The notes under the pieces: model-generated
Seen by the model: the letters and a program-made list of their open reading frames with translations, nothing else
Databases searched by the model: none
What the model was told of the DNA's origin: nothing
Position numbers and translations under genes: made by a program
Shown: positions 1 through 9,160 of the stretch, one piece after another
Layout of the letters: the number at the start of each line of letters is the position of its first letter
How positions within the stretch are numbered: the stretch's first letter is position 1
Assembly (NCBI GenBank): GCA_021372725.1
Contig: JAJFTV010000073.1
Span: 1-64,000, forward strand
DNA: 64,000 nucleotides
Source of the DNA: Chloroflexota bacterium
Lineage (GTDB): Bacteria; Chloroflexota; Anaerolineae; Anaerolineales; Anaerolineaceae
Direction of reading: 5' to 3'

Positions 1-181
1 TTGCATATCATACTATGTTTAATGATAACGACCAATGTGGATTAATCCGTTGGAAGTTGGCTATTTATGATATAGTTATTCATCATATCATGGTTCCAGT
101 CGAATATTGGCAGATGATATTTTTTGCTCTCACCTGGACATTTTCATCCCCCGATAACGTGTTCAAAAACAGGAGATCAAA

Positions 182-814
182 TTGAGCCATTCTAAAAAAC
201 CACCGCTAATTCTGGGTATAGCCGGGGGCACAGGTTCAGGAAAAACAACCGTTGCACACAGCATTCTTGATCGGGTAGGCAGCCATCGAATCTCATTTCT
301 CCCCCAGGATGTATATTACCGTGATTTAAAGGAAATTCCGCTCGAGGAACGTGCAAAGCAGAATTTTGATCACCCCGATTCCCTTGAAACAGAATTGATG
401 ATTGAACACCTGCGCCTTCTCAAGCAGTGGAAGGCCATCGATATGCCCCAATATGATTTTACACAACATATTCGTACCGATCATGTTCTGCATATTGAAC
501 CGCGTCGAGTGATTGTTGTCGATGGGATCTTGATTTTCGCTGAACCCGCATTGCGGGAGTTGTTCGACGTGAAGATCTTTGTGGACACCGATGCAGATAT
601 ACGCTTCATCCGTCGGTTGCAAAGGGATATTATCGAACGGGGCCGAACCATGGACTCAGTCATCCAGCAATATTATCGCACCGTTCGGCCCATGCATCTG
701 GAGTTTGTCGAGCCTTCCAAGAGATATGCTGATGTCATCATTCCTGAGGGGGGAATGAATGTTGTGGCATTGGATATGGTCATTGCCCGTATCGAAGAAC
801 TGTTACAGGAATGA
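182..814 (+). CDS. udk: Uridine kinase
   Basis: Phosphorylates uridine and cytidine to UMP and CMP in cytosolic pyrimidine salvage. The 210-residue length fits the family. A Walker A loop (GGTGSGKT, residues 15-22), the DHPDSLE segment and the Walker B-like VVDGIL stretch are all visible, followed by the arginine-rich lid (RDIIERGR). The start is a TTG, chosen because an AGGAG ribosome site lies a few bases upstream and the P-loop sits at the expected distance. The last bases overlap the next gene in an ATGA junction, so the two are probably cotranscribed. The identification is secure; substrate preference is from family knowledge. Confidence 0.95.
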   Translation: MSHSKKPPLILGIAGGTGSGKTTVAHSILDRVGSHRISFLPQDVYYRDLKEIPLEERAKQNFDHPDSLETELMIEHLRLLKQWKAIDMPQYDFTQHIRTDHVLHIEPRRVIVVDGILIFAEPALRELFDVKIFVDTDADIRFIRRLQRDIIERGRTMDSVIQQYYRTVRPMHLEFVEPSKRYADVIIPEGGMNVVALDMVIARIEELLQE

Positions 815-1368
815 AAGAAGCCCCGCCTGCTGCTCCTGAAAACCGCAGGATGATCATCATCCGCATCCTGGTGCTGGTGTTTGTCATCGCGCTGACGATT
901 ATTCTGATCCTCAATCGTGACCGCATTCAGGGTCTGGAAAAGTACGGTTATCCCGGTCTTTTCCTGCTTTCCCTCCTCAGCAGTGCCTCGGTTCTTATCC
1001 CTGTACCGGGTGTGCTGGTGACGTCAGCCATGGGGGCGGTATTCAACCCTTTTTGGGTGGCAATCGTTTCAGGTTTGGGTGCGGGGTTGGGTGAAATATC
1101 CGGTTATCTGGCCGGTTTCAGTGGTCGCGGGATGATCCAAAAAATATCGTGGCATAAAAAACTGGAGGAATGGATATCCAAATATGGAGAAATCACCATT
1201 CTTGTGCTTGCTTTCATCCCGAACCCGATATTTGACATGGCCGGAATGACTGCGGGTGTCCTCAAGATGCCGGTCAGGCGTTTCCTGTTCTGGTGTATCC
1301 TGGGCAAGATTCTTAAGATGCTGGTCTTTTCCTTTGGCGGCGCCACCATCATGCGTTGGTTTTCATAA
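811..1368 (+). CDS. TVP38/TMEM64 (VTT domain) membrane protein
   Basis: A 185-residue integral membrane protein. The first hydrophobic helix is near residues 15-33. It is followed by the glycine- and proline-rich re-entrant segment typical of the VTT/SNARE-associated family (PVPGVLVTSAMGAVF, then GLGAGLGEISGYLAG) and by the FIPNPIFDMAGMTAG motif. DedA/TVP38 relatives are thought to act as lipid scramblases or undecaprenyl-phosphate carriers; the exact substrate cannot be read here. It overlaps the uridine kinase stop by four bases, which sets the ATG start and suggests an operon. It may be slightly shorter than the average family member at the N-terminus. Confidence 0.85.
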   Translation: MKEAPPAAPENRRMIIIRILVLVFVIALTIILILNRDRIQGLEKYGYPGLFLLSLLSSASVLIPVPGVLVTSAMGAVFNPFWVAIVSGLGAGLGEISGYLAGFSGRGMIQKISWHKKLEEWISKYGEITILVLAFIPNPIFDMAGMTAGVLKMPVRRFLFWCILGKILKMLVFSFGGATIMRWFS

Positions 1369-1379
1369 AACCGGTTCTC

Positions 1380-2840
1380 TTATCGTTTGCTGTGACGTAG
1401 ATTTCTTGCTCGTTCCTCCAGGAATTCCTTTCCGGCTTCGCTGATCCGTTTCCAGGCTTCCAGAACTTCTTCCACATCCCGGTCGGTTTCCGGCAGCTCA
1501 CCGTAGCGGATCTTGATGTAGGCATTTGTGATGGTTTCAAGATCAACGTGGTTGAGAGGGAACAGATTATCCATACGGGGAAGAAATTCCAGCGGGGTGA
1601 CGGAACGCGGGCGGGGCTTTCCCATCTTCTCGCATAAATCCATCAGTTGTCCGTAGGTGAAACGAATTCTTGCCGCAGCAAACAAACTTTTAGCGCTGGA
1701 TCGCCTTTTTATTCTTCCTCTCGAGGGAAAGAGGTTTTTCAACGGGTTGTTCTTTTTTAACGGGGTCTCAATTTGGGAGGAATCCTCTTCCCCGACCAAC
1801 TCCCGTCGCCAGGGATGCCATTTGAGTTGAATGATGGCGATCAAAACCAGGAGCAGGAGCACACCAATCATTGCATACAGGCGGGGATCAATGCGAACAG
1901 CATTGGCAGCCTCACCTTGCAGATCATCCAACATTTGTGAGCCCATATCCAGCTCATTTTCATTTAGAACATTTTCCAGGTTGGGTGAGATCAGCTTGAG
2001 TAAAAACTGAAAGATAGTAATAACCACCCAAATGAGGGGGGATGCGACAACCACCAATGCCCCGCTGATAAACTGGACCAAAAGGGTGAGACCCTGGCCA
2101 AGTAATTTGGCTACATCCAGGTTGATGATTAGGCTGAAGATCAGGCTGAGGAAAATCACACCCAGCGCGGTACCGCCAATTCCGGCTGCCCACCGCAAGT
2201 TGAACCCGGGCAGCCTGCCGCCGTTGTTCTCACTCAAATCAGCAATTCGGGCCAGACTTAATCCTGCCAGACTGGACAGCAAAAAGACAAAAAACGAGGG
2301 CAGGAACACTTCCAATTGAAAATGTCCAAATATGACTGCAAAGATGGCGAAAATGACGATGATCCACCGAAAGTTTTCAGTCATATCACTTGCGCTGACT
2401 GGATACCTTGTCAACTGTACACCACGCAGCATGGCCATCAGACTGAACAGCAACACCCAGAAAGCAAATGTCGTTTCGGGCGAGACGTCTTCCAAAAAGA
2501 TCTGTGACATAAATTGATCAAGTGTCATGCTGGTATTGGCCAGGAATAGAAACTTGAGACCCAGAAACACAGTGATTAAAATCCAGAGTGTGAACAACAG
2601 ACGTTCAAGGCTGATTTTTAACTTGAGTGAATGAAGTAGACGTGAGAACAGGTAGCTTCCGACATAAATCATTCCCAATACAAGGAAGCTCTCTCCCCAA
2701 CTGGCCTGTTTTTCCGAGAGAGCGATAAACCAGACCAGCATCAGCAGCAGCTCATTGAGGATGCGAAACAAGTTGGCCAGTTCAGACCACAGTCCATAGC
2801 GAATCACGGGCTTCAGGTTTTTGAGCAGCCCGTGATTCAT
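1380..2840 (-). CDS. DUF4129-domain membrane protein
   Basis: A 486-residue protein with about ten hydrophobic helices in the first two thirds, then a cytoplasmic C-terminal tail. The tail from about residue 400 (RFTYGQLMDLCEKMG, PRPRSVTPLEFL, then a YGELP motif) matches the DUF4129 domain usually found at the end of transglutaminase-like membrane proteins. It is the third gene of a minus-strand operon after MoxR and DUF58 genes, overlapping the DUF58 stop by four bases. Such operons are associated with cell-envelope or secreted-protein maturation, but no biochemical role is established. This copy has no transglutaminase domain; one sits in a separate gene near 21 kb. Confidence 0.8.
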   Translation of the reverse strand: MNHGLLKNLKPVIRYGLWSELANLFRILNELLLMLVWFIALSEKQASWGESFLVLGMIYVGSYLFSRLLHSLKLKISLERLLFTLWILITVFLGLKFLFLANTSMTLDQFMSQIFLEDVSPETTFAFWVLLFSLMAMLRGVQLTRYPVSASDMTENFRWIIVIFAIFAVIFGHFQLEVFLPSFFVFLLSSLAGLSLARIADLSENNGGRLPGFNLRWAAGIGGTALGVIFLSLIFSLIINLDVAKLLGQGLTLLVQFISGALVVVASPLIWVVITIFQFLLKLISPNLENVLNENELDMGSQMLDDLQGEAANAVRIDPRLYAMIGVLLLLVLIAIIQLKWHPWRRELVGEEDSSQIETPLKKNNPLKNLFPSRGRIKRRSSAKSLFAAARIRFTYGQLMDLCEKMGKPRPRSVTPLEFLPRMDNLFPLNHVDLETITNAYIKIRYGELPETDRDVEEVLEAWKRISEAGKEFLEERARNLRHSKR

Positions 2841-4045
2841 TTTTCGCTCTCCGGCTGGGTAACCTGGTACGGCATGTGGATGATCTGTATTCCGGGCAGT
2901 CTGGGAGGAGGTGCAGTATCCAGCGTGATCAGAGTGGTATTGGAACGGTATCGTTTTAGCCGCATCAACGTTTCACAAAGGCTGGGTGTGACGACTGCGG
3001 TGATGATGACAAGTGAAGCTCCAAAAGGCAGGCGCGGCAGGGCGCGCGTTAAAAATGTTTCGAACGGTGAGGTGACCAGCAAGGTAATGCGGGCCAACGA
3101 CTCGAGCAAATAAGGAAGCTGTTTTTGGGCGTGGCTGGGTTGGATAATGAATGGCTGATCCGAATGCGCCAGGCAGCTATTCGAGATAAGCCCCACAGAA
3201 TACCCTTGCTGGACGTTCTGGTAGCAGATGGTGCCGGCCAGTTTGATGAGATGCTCCGAAAGCTGGTGATTGTTCCCCAGCCAGGGCTGTGCCGATGTGG
3301 CGATATTCAAACAGACCACCATTACCTTGGAATTGACCGGTTGGTACACTTTTACCTGCAGTTCACCTGTTCGGGCTGTTGCAGGCCAATGGATGCGCCG
3401 GAATTCATCCTCTGGATGATAGTTTCTTACTCCCAGCGGACGGTTTGGATCCTCAAAAATCTGTCTGTGCGAACGGTGATCGCCCATTGGATTTTCGGTT
3501 TCAATCTCCAAGGCTTTCATGGACAGCAGTTCGGGAAATACGATCAGGTGCTCTGTTTTTTCATCTGTTTGGCGCTGCTCGTACAAACCGAACAAATCGC
3601 CGGATGCCATTTCAGTGGGCCCGATGGGATACACGCCGCGCTCCCTGAATTCCAGGTCGTAATTGCGGGTGATTTTTTCATGTGATCGCAAACTGAAAAT
3701 ATTGATCAGCCGGCCAAAAGCCGGCAGGTGCGATGCCTTCAGGATTTTTTCATCACTTGGGCCTGCAGCCAGGGGCCACATATCTGAAATACGCAGCCAT
3801 GAAATGGGGAGACGTTTTCGATTTTCCACCTCGATACGCAGCCCGGTATGTTCGCCAGGAAAACCGCGCCGGTAATGTATTCGCCGGCGATAATATACGT
3901 TATCCAGTGAATGCTTGCTCCACAACAGGGCGATACCCAGAAATACGGCAATCGCGACCGATATGGTCACCAGCCAGCCGTTGGAAGTAAAAGCTCCCAG
4001 GAAAAACAGGATGATAAGCAGCGGGAACCAGATGTTGGGGGGCAT
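2837..4045 (-). CDS. DUF58 domain protein (MoxR partner)
   Basis: A 402-residue protein with two adjacent N-terminal membrane helices (about residues 5-40), then a beta-rich region and the DUF58 core, which includes GDLFGLYEQRQ, a central PLGVRNYHPEDEFRRIHW segment and a VWA-like fold (VKVYQPVNSKVMVVCLN). DUF58 proteins work with MoxR AAA+ ATPases. I place the start at the ATG two bases after the MoxR stop, because a GGAG site precedes it and the predicted membrane helix then begins at once. A longer frame starting inside moxR is also open. It overlaps the DUF4129 gene by four bases. Confidence 0.87.
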   Translation of the reverse strand: MPPNIWFPLLIILFFLGAFTSNGWLVTISVAIAVFLGIALLWSKHSLDNVYYRRRIHYRRGFPGEHTGLRIEVENRKRLPISWLRISDMWPLAAGPSDEKILKASHLPAFGRLINIFSLRSHEKITRNYDLEFRERGVYPIGPTEMASGDLFGLYEQRQTDEKTEHLIVFPELLSMKALEIETENPMGDHRSHRQIFEDPNRPLGVRNYHPEDEFRRIHWPATARTGELQVKVYQPVNSKVMVVCLNIATSAQPWLGNNHQLSEHLIKLAGTICYQNVQQGYSVGLISNSCLAHSDQPFIIQPSHAQKQLPYLLESLARITLLVTSPFETFLTRALPRLPFGASLVIITAVVTPSLCETLMRLKRYRSNTTLITLDTAPPPRLPGIQIIHMPYQVTQPESEK

Positions 4046-4046
4046 A

Positions 4047-5000
4047 TCAGCGCTCCACCGGCACCGGTACCACTCCAATCACATCCGAAATCAATTCGTT
4101 GGCATCACGGCCGCGCAGTTGTGCCTGGGCCGAGATGATCATTCGATGGCTGAGCACATAAGGAGCCAGGTATTTTACATCGTCCGGCAGAACAAATTCG
4201 CGGCCCTGTATGGCTGCCCAGGCCTGAGCGGTCTGGTATAAGGAGAGCGTTGCACGCGGGCTGGCACCCAACTGAATTTCGCTATTTTTACGGGTGGCTC
4301 TGGCTACCTGAACGATGTAATCGCGTACCGAATCTTCCACCCGGATGGCTCGCCGCTCGTCTTGAAGCTGAATGATCTCCGCCGGGTTGGTGACGGGTTG
4401 CAGCGCAGGCAGGGGATCGGCTGCCCTGAAGCGCTCCAGAATTGCATTTTCCTCAACTTGACTTGGATACCCGATGTTCAAACGCAAGATGAAACGATCT
4501 ACCTGGGCTTCGGGAAGAGGAAAAGTGCCTTCCAGCTCGATTGGGTTCTGTGTAGCCAGGACAATGAATGGTCTTTCCAGACTACGGGTAACCCCGTCAC
4601 CGGTCACCTGGCGTTCCTGCATAGCTTCCAAAAGGGCGGATTGTGTACGAGGTGTAGCCCGGTTGATTTCATCAGCAAGCACGATCTGGCTCATGATTGG
4701 CCCGGGGCGGAATTCAAATTCCTGTACTTTCTGATTAAACCAACTAAGGCCGGTTACATCGGAGGGCAGTAAGTCCGGCGTGAACTGGATGCGGCGGAAG
4801 CTGCAACCCAGCGATGCCGCCAGGGCACGCGCCAGCGTGGTCTTGCCGGTGCCGGGTACATCTTCGAGCAGAACATGACCCTCGCAAAGAACTGCCACCA
4901 TGAGTAACTGGATTTCATTTTCTTTCCCGACAATGACTTTCTGGATATTCTCGGTAATTTTCTTCGTTGTTTGCTGAATCAATCTTGTACTTCCTTCCAA
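4047..5000 (-). CDS. MoxR-family AAA+ ATPase
   Basis: A 317-residue ATPase of the MoxR group, which acts as a chaperone-like assembly factor. The Walker A sequence (GTGKTT), the Walker B segment (IVLADEINRA, with the MoxR-specific DEINRA), sensor 1 (ATQNP) and the arginine-finger region (PLPEAQVDRF) are all present, and the C-terminal lid (ASPRAT) follows. It leads the operon with DUF58 and DUF4129 genes. The start is uncertain: a TTG at 5000 and a second TTG at 4982, which has a better-placed GGAAG site, are both possible. The family call is secure; the client protein is unknown. Confidence 0.93.
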   Translation of the reverse strand: MEGSTRLIQQTTKKITENIQKVIVGKENEIQLLMVAVLCEGHVLLEDVPGTGKTTLARALAASLGCSFRRIQFTPDLLPSDVTGLSWFNQKVQEFEFRPGPIMSQIVLADEINRATPRTQSALLEAMQERQVTGDGVTRSLERPFIVLATQNPIELEGTFPLPEAQVDRFILRLNIGYPSQVEENAILERFRAADPLPALQPVTNPAEIIQLQDERRAIRVEDSVRDYIVQVARATRKNSEIQLGASPRATLSLYQTAQAWAAIQGREFVLPDDVKYLAPYVLSHRMIISAQAQLRGRDANELISDVIGVVPVPVER

Positions 5001-5169
5001 TATAGGGCTGGTCTTCTCTCGACGGATGAGGAGAGATGCTGTTAAACAAGCAAGACTGATTATAAAGCATTACCTGATTTTGATATTAAGACCCTCCTGA
5101 AAAGGGGAAACACTTAGTGGAAGATCGAATTATCCGGGGATCTTTACGCATTTCCTGAATTTTATTATG

Positions 5170-6603
5170 TCAGAGGTGAAGTATGGATTCGAATATATTA
5201 AATATGTTTACCATCGCCAGGGTATCCAACTCGCAATACTTTTCCAATCTCTCAACTATTTGTTCCTTTTCGCTTTGATCCAGGTTGCCGAATACGATGT
5301 TCCACCAGGCCATACTTGCCTGATCCCCTTTATTAATCGCCAATTCTTCGTAGGATAGTTCAGGCACCATCACCGGTAGCACGTTCTTAATCGACCAACT
5401 GCCTTTAAAGCCTGGGTGCAGGTAATACCCCTGATTTACAATCTCACCCAGATCGTAAATTCTTGCATTCACATCCATCAGGAAGTGAGCATATTCCGGG
5501 TGGATTTTCGCCATCTCCTTGTTCATTGTCATCTCGAAGGTCTTGTTCCAGACGATGACAGTACCCACTTTTCCAATGTCGGCGCTGAGCTGCTCGAGCA
5601 GGGACAGGGACGGATCATCGGAAGTGATCGAGACATGCTCGGTATGAGATACCTCTCCACCAGGTTTATCCATCCTGTGAAGAGAGTATTGAAAAACGAC
5701 TTGCTGCTGGGGGTGATAACCATCATATTGAGGAATGGCGGAGATGCAGGTTTCATAATCGAGGAAGTAAATCGGGTATTCAATCCTCTCCATTTCAGAT
5801 TGCAACGAGAATCTGTCGATATATACCGATTTGGTCCGCGCCCGATCCGCGACCAGCCTTTGTTTCTGATTGAGATCAAAGGATACGGGAATATCTTTCG
5901 CTTCGCGGATGCCCATCTTCAAGAGTTCAATTTTCTTCTTCTGTCCGAGTCGCGGGATGTCGTAGATTGAAAATTCGGGCAAGCCCGGGTGGCAAATATC
6001 CGGGCAAGGGCATTCATTGGGCGTCAGGCAGTGGGCGAGGGAGTCAGGATCCGCAGTCTGGACAGCGCTCAAGGCATCCCGGCGAAGAAGCCCGATTTCG
6101 GGCAACAAATTGTTCACTTTATCGGTAACGTCATCCGATACGAAGAGTCGGGCAAGATCCAATTCACCAGAACGGATATATTCCTTGTTCAGGTGAAGCA
6201 AATAGAAATGGTCAATATTGATTTGATTTTTCAGTATCGATGCCTGGTAGGCAACATCGCACAGATTTTCTTTGTCCAATGCCGTACCGGATTTGATCTC
6301 GTAGAGATCATAAGTGTCTGTCTCAGGTTTGTAGATTAGCGCATCCAAACGGGCTTCGAAAGGGCCGTCACAAAAGGTTTGCTGCCAGAGTAATTTTTGT
6401 CCGGGATTTTGAGGGAGGATAATTGAATCAAGATATTCTCTGCCAAGTCCTTCCACCTGATAACCCTGATCAATAAGGTGTTGGTCAAAATCGGAGAGTG
6501 ATAATTCGATTCTGCCATTTTTCTTCGCCCACAAATGGCGCGGGGCTTCACAATAGAGAAGAAAGTCGGATTTGGAGATCCTTGTGTCTGTTGTGTTGCT
6601 CAT
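5170..6603 (-). CDS. Cas4/RecB-like nuclease fused to DUF2779 DEDD exonuclease
   Basis: A 477-residue two-domain protein. The N-terminal half looks like a PD-(D/E)XK nuclease of the RecB/Cas4 type: Asp87 and the EIK triad at 102-104 form the catalytic core. One cysteine near the start (Cys18) plus Cys198, Cys200 and Cys204 would complete a Cas4-type iron-sulfur cluster. The C-terminal half is DUF2779, an RNase H-fold exonuclease with DYET at 282-285 and a late YCELDTLAM motif. It stands alone between MoxR and the CHAD gene, with no cas genes nearby. A DNA repair or processing role is inferred. The domain calls come from motifs I can see. Confidence 0.8.
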   Translation of the reverse strand: MSNTTDTRISKSDFLLYCEAPRHLWAKKNGRIELSLSDFDQHLIDQGYQVEGLGREYLDSIILPQNPGQKLLWQQTFCDGPFEARLDALIYKPETDTYDLYEIKSGTALDKENLCDVAYQASILKNQINIDHFYLLHLNKEYIRSGELDLARLFVSDDVTDKVNNLLPEIGLLRRDALSAVQTADPDSLAHCLTPNECPCPDICHPGLPEFSIYDIPRLGQKKKIELLKMGIREAKDIPVSFDLNQKQRLVADRARTKSVYIDRFSLQSEMERIEYPIYFLDYETCISAIPQYDGYHPQQQVVFQYSLHRMDKPGGEVSHTEHVSITSDDPSLSLLEQLSADIGKVGTVIVWNKTFEMTMNKEMAKIHPEYAHFLMDVNARIYDLGEIVNQGYYLHPGFKGSWSIKNVLPVMVPELSYEELAINKGDQASMAWWNIVFGNLDQSEKEQIVERLEKYCELDTLAMVNIFNIFESILHL

Positions 6604-6661
6604 CGGGCATCAATCCTTTTGGATATTTATGGAAATGTATAAATTTCTGTTACATTTGAAA

Positions 6662-7672
6662 TCAAACTTTCAAGTCAGTCGTAGAATTGCCTGAAGCCAG
6701 AGGTAAGTGGATTTTATCCAAAAGATCATCCCACAGCTTGTCTTCCTTCCATTTCAACCAGATTTGCGTAAACTGGACGTAGGTTTGATCTCTTTTTTCA
6801 CTTACATCCACCGCAAACTGCTGTAAACCGGGCAGGAGTGGCTCGACCGGGGTCATGCTGCCATAATATGCTTCTGTGCGCCGGGTTTCGATTTCAATAA
6901 ATTCGGGCACAAATTGCTTCCAGACATCCAGGTCATGGATGCTGCCCAGCAATTCCTGCGTCAGGCGGACTGCCTGGAATGTTGACTTCAATTTATCGGG
7001 GTAAATGGGCGCAAAAATCTCGATTGTATAGCGAAGGCCCTTGGCGGCAATGCGCATCTTGTGCAGCTCCTCCACCTTTTCGGGTTGAAGAACAATTTCG
7101 TCGTACTTCAGCAAATTATTGAGTTCCCTTTCAATGGCAAGCAAGGCAAGCCGGTAAAGCTCTGCCGGATAGGCAGGCTCATCATTTTGTCCGGATTTTG
7201 TGCGGGAAAGCATGGATTGAATTTCAGCCAGGACGCCACTTTTTTCCAAATCCTCCAGCCGTTGGATGGTCTTTTTCTGCAGTTTCTCCCTGCGTTGTGC
7301 AAGCCGCAATTCAAGCCGTATAATCCCTGGCAGGAAATTTTCATCCGCCAGCCCTCTGCCGTAATTTTGCACAAATTCGATCTGGACATCCAGATCTCGT
7401 ACCTCGCCGAAGGATCTGGCGGTTTTTCTGATCTGTTTTCGCCAGGTTTTGGCAATTTTCCCCGGAAAACAGGGTTCAAACATGCGCAGGGTGGTGCTGA
7501 TCCGGCGGGAGAAAACCCGCAGTTGATGAATTGGCTCAATGTCTGTGGAATTTTTTGCACCATTGATTTCACCCATGAATGAGCTGATATGCCGGGAAAG
7601 CTGTTGATAGCCATACCTGCAGACGGCCGTATCTGCCTTTCGGCAGTTTTTGGGGGTTGAGTTTGATTTCAA
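6662..7672 (-). CDS. CHAD domain protein
   Basis: A 336-residue all-helical protein. The CHAD signature is visible early (DIEPIHQLRVFSRRI) and repeats in the second half (EELHKMRIAAKGLRYTIE), with the conserved histidines and arginines that make up a basic, polyphosphate-binding surface in studied members. I start it at a TTG at 7672, because GAGGGG lies six bases upstream and the upstream kinase-like gene stops 16 bases before it; the frame stays open further upstream but overlaps that gene. It ends a run of phoU and two kinase-like genes. That setting suggests polyphosphate or phosphate handling, but no direct evidence is seen. Confidence 0.87.
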   Translation of the reverse strand: MKSNSTPKNCRKADTAVCRYGYQQLSRHISSFMGEINGAKNSTDIEPIHQLRVFSRRISTTLRMFEPCFPGKIAKTWRKQIRKTARSFGEVRDLDVQIEFVQNYGRGLADENFLPGIIRLELRLAQRREKLQKKTIQRLEDLEKSGVLAEIQSMLSRTKSGQNDEPAYPAELYRLALLAIERELNNLLKYDEIVLQPEKVEELHKMRIAAKGLRYTIEIFAPIYPDKLKSTFQAVRLTQELLGSIHDLDVWKQFVPEFIEIETRRTEAYYGSMTPVEPLLPGLQQFAVDVSEKRDQTYVQFTQIWLKWKEDKLWDDLLDKIHLPLASGNSTTDLKV

Positions 7673-7688
7673 AGTCCCCTCGGGTTGG

Positions 7689-8393
7689 TTACTCTGAATC
7701 TGGTTTCTGTGGAGGAAACAAATGGCTGATGTTCGTCTGCAATTGCGAAAAAATGGCGGGAATACTCTGGTCAGCATCGATGGTGATGAACCCATATTCC
7801 CCGGCCATACTGTCGAATTGGTCGCGCAGTTTTTTCTGATAAATCCTGTAACTGTCATAGAGGTTGTCGGCGTAGTGCATATCCATGCCGGATTCCCAAT
7901 AATTGAGGCCACGTCCATGAATGATACGAGTCACAAGATTGTCAATATCGGCACGTAAAAACAAGACAATGTCCGGTTTAAGCGCGAAACCATATATTTT
8001 GCGAGCCCAGTTCGGATCGGCGCCGCGCACAATATCCCTTGCGATGACCGAATAAAAATATCTGTCGGAAAGTACAACCAGACCAGCTTTCAGAGCCGGG
8101 ATGATCTGTCTTTCCAGTCTGTCTGCGAAATCAGTTGAGTAGAACAAAGCCATGCTCAACGGGCTTAAGGTATGCCCTTCCTTGGCGGCTGCCAGGCCAG
8201 GTTGGGTCAAAGGTGAACGTTTAAGGCCGGTATCGGAAACCGCATAACCTTCTCCCTCCAGCCACTGCCGCAGCAGCTTAATCTGGGTTGTTCTCCCGAC
8301 GCCATCATTCCCTTCCAGAACGATCAACTTTCCCTGCAGATCTAGATGGGATAGATAAGGGAAACCTGCCCCGTAAAACTTTGCTTCAGCCAT
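7689..8393 (-). CDS. Thymidylate-kinase-like protein, altered P-loop
   Basis: A 234-residue P-loop protein related to thymidylate kinase and the second of two tandem paralogs. The loop reads GNDGVGRT at residues 28-35, so the usual catalytic lysine is an arginine (AGA codon). The DRYFYSVIARD segment replaces the DRY..S..AYQ nucleoside-binding motif of true dTMP kinases. The start is the ATG at 8393, after an AGGAAAAGG stretch, and it overlaps the previous paralog by eight bases. Position between its paralog and a CHAD protein suggests a role other than dTMP phosphorylation. It may be a pseudoenzyme or a specialised kinase; I cannot tell which. Confidence 0.78.
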   Translation of the reverse strand: MAEAKFYGAGFPYLSHLDLQGKLIVLEGNDGVGRTTQIKLLRQWLEGEGYAVSDTGLKRSPLTQPGLAAAKEGHTLSPLSMALFYSTDFADRLERQIIPALKAGLVVLSDRYFYSVIARDIVRGADPNWARKIYGFALKPDIVLFLRADIDNLVTRIIHGRGLNYWESGMDMHYADNLYDSYRIYQKKLRDQFDSMAGEYGFITIDADQSIPAIFSQLQTNISHLFPPQKPDSE

Positions 8394-9144
8394 TTCCCTT
8401 TTCCTCTCCACTACCGTTTTGAGGGAGTATGCGGTTCAACCTGCGCTGCTGCAAACGCAGAGCCTGTGCATCGGGGTGTGGCAGACCTTTCCAGCCGTGA
8501 ATGATCGTGCTGACAATCTTCCGCATTTGCCGCTGCTGCACTTCAACCGGCAGCGTCCCGTCGATAACGGTCAATCCAAATTCATCCACCATTGCATCGT
8601 ATTCATTGATTATTCGCTGCTGAAAAATACGAAAGCTGGAGATGCGATTATCGGATAATCCCAGATCCATGCCGGCTTCATAATATTTCAATTTGGCTCG
8701 TGAATTGGTGATTCTTTCAACCGCCACATCCAGTGGGACTTTGAAATAAAACACGATATCCGGCTGGACAGCAAAAGAGTACAGGTTGCGAACCCATTCG
8801 TGGTCGACACCCCGTGCAACATCGCGTGCAAAAGCAGTAAACGCATACCGGTCAGCCAGGACGATCCCCCCGGCTTTGAGGATGGGACGGATAAAGTTCT
8901 CCCAACGATCTGCAAAGTCGGTACTGAGCAGCAGACTGTATGTGGTGGGCGTGAAAGATTTTTCGTTTTTGCCCATTTTTGTGGTGCTCTTCACCAATAT
9001 CGAAGAATTCCATTCAGTAAAGAAAACCGATTTGCCTAAGGATAGCAGCCATTTATGAAGCAAATCGATCTGAGTGGATTTACCACTTCCGTCAATTCCT
9101 TCTACGACAATCAATTTTCCTGGAAATCGTTCTTGTGAAAGCAT
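8386..9144 (-). CDS. Thymidylate-kinase-like protein
   Basis: A 252-residue P-loop kinase of the thymidylate kinase superfamily. The Walker A GIDGSGKS at 16-23 is intact with Lys22. The second motif is ADRYAFTAFARDVARG instead of the DRY..S..AYQG found in dTMP kinase, followed by PDIVFYFKVPLDVAVERI, which corresponds to the fold's core strand. The start is the ATG at 9144; a TTG nine bases upstream is also possible. It lies 16 bases after phoU and is followed by a paralog with an altered P-loop. Because the substrate-binding motif differs, I would not name it tmk. Confidence 0.8.
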   Translation of the reverse strand: MLSQERFPGKLIVVEGIDGSGKSTQIDLLHKWLLSLGKSVFFTEWNSSILVKSTTKMGKNEKSFTPTTYSLLLSTDFADRWENFIRPILKAGGIVLADRYAFTAFARDVARGVDHEWVRNLYSFAVQPDIVFYFKVPLDVAVERITNSRAKLKYYEAGMDLGLSDNRISSFRIFQQRIINEYDAMVDEFGLTVIDGTLPVEVQQRQMRKIVSTIIHGWKGLPHPDAQALRLQQRRLNRILPQNGSGEEKGNG

Positions 9145-9160
9145 GCTTCCCAACTATGAA

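Noticed and set aside
1-181. Possible gene fragment at the start of the window
   Set aside because: AT-rich with no supported frame; only the ribosome site of the uridine kinase gene is clear.
5170-6603. Possible CRISPR-Cas locus because of the Cas4-like fold
   Set aside because: No cas genes or repeat-spacer array anywhere in the window.
7673-7918. N-terminal extension of the CHAD frame
   Set aside because: It overlaps the kinase-like gene and encodes a low-complexity sequence; a good TTG start with GAGGGG lies at 7672.
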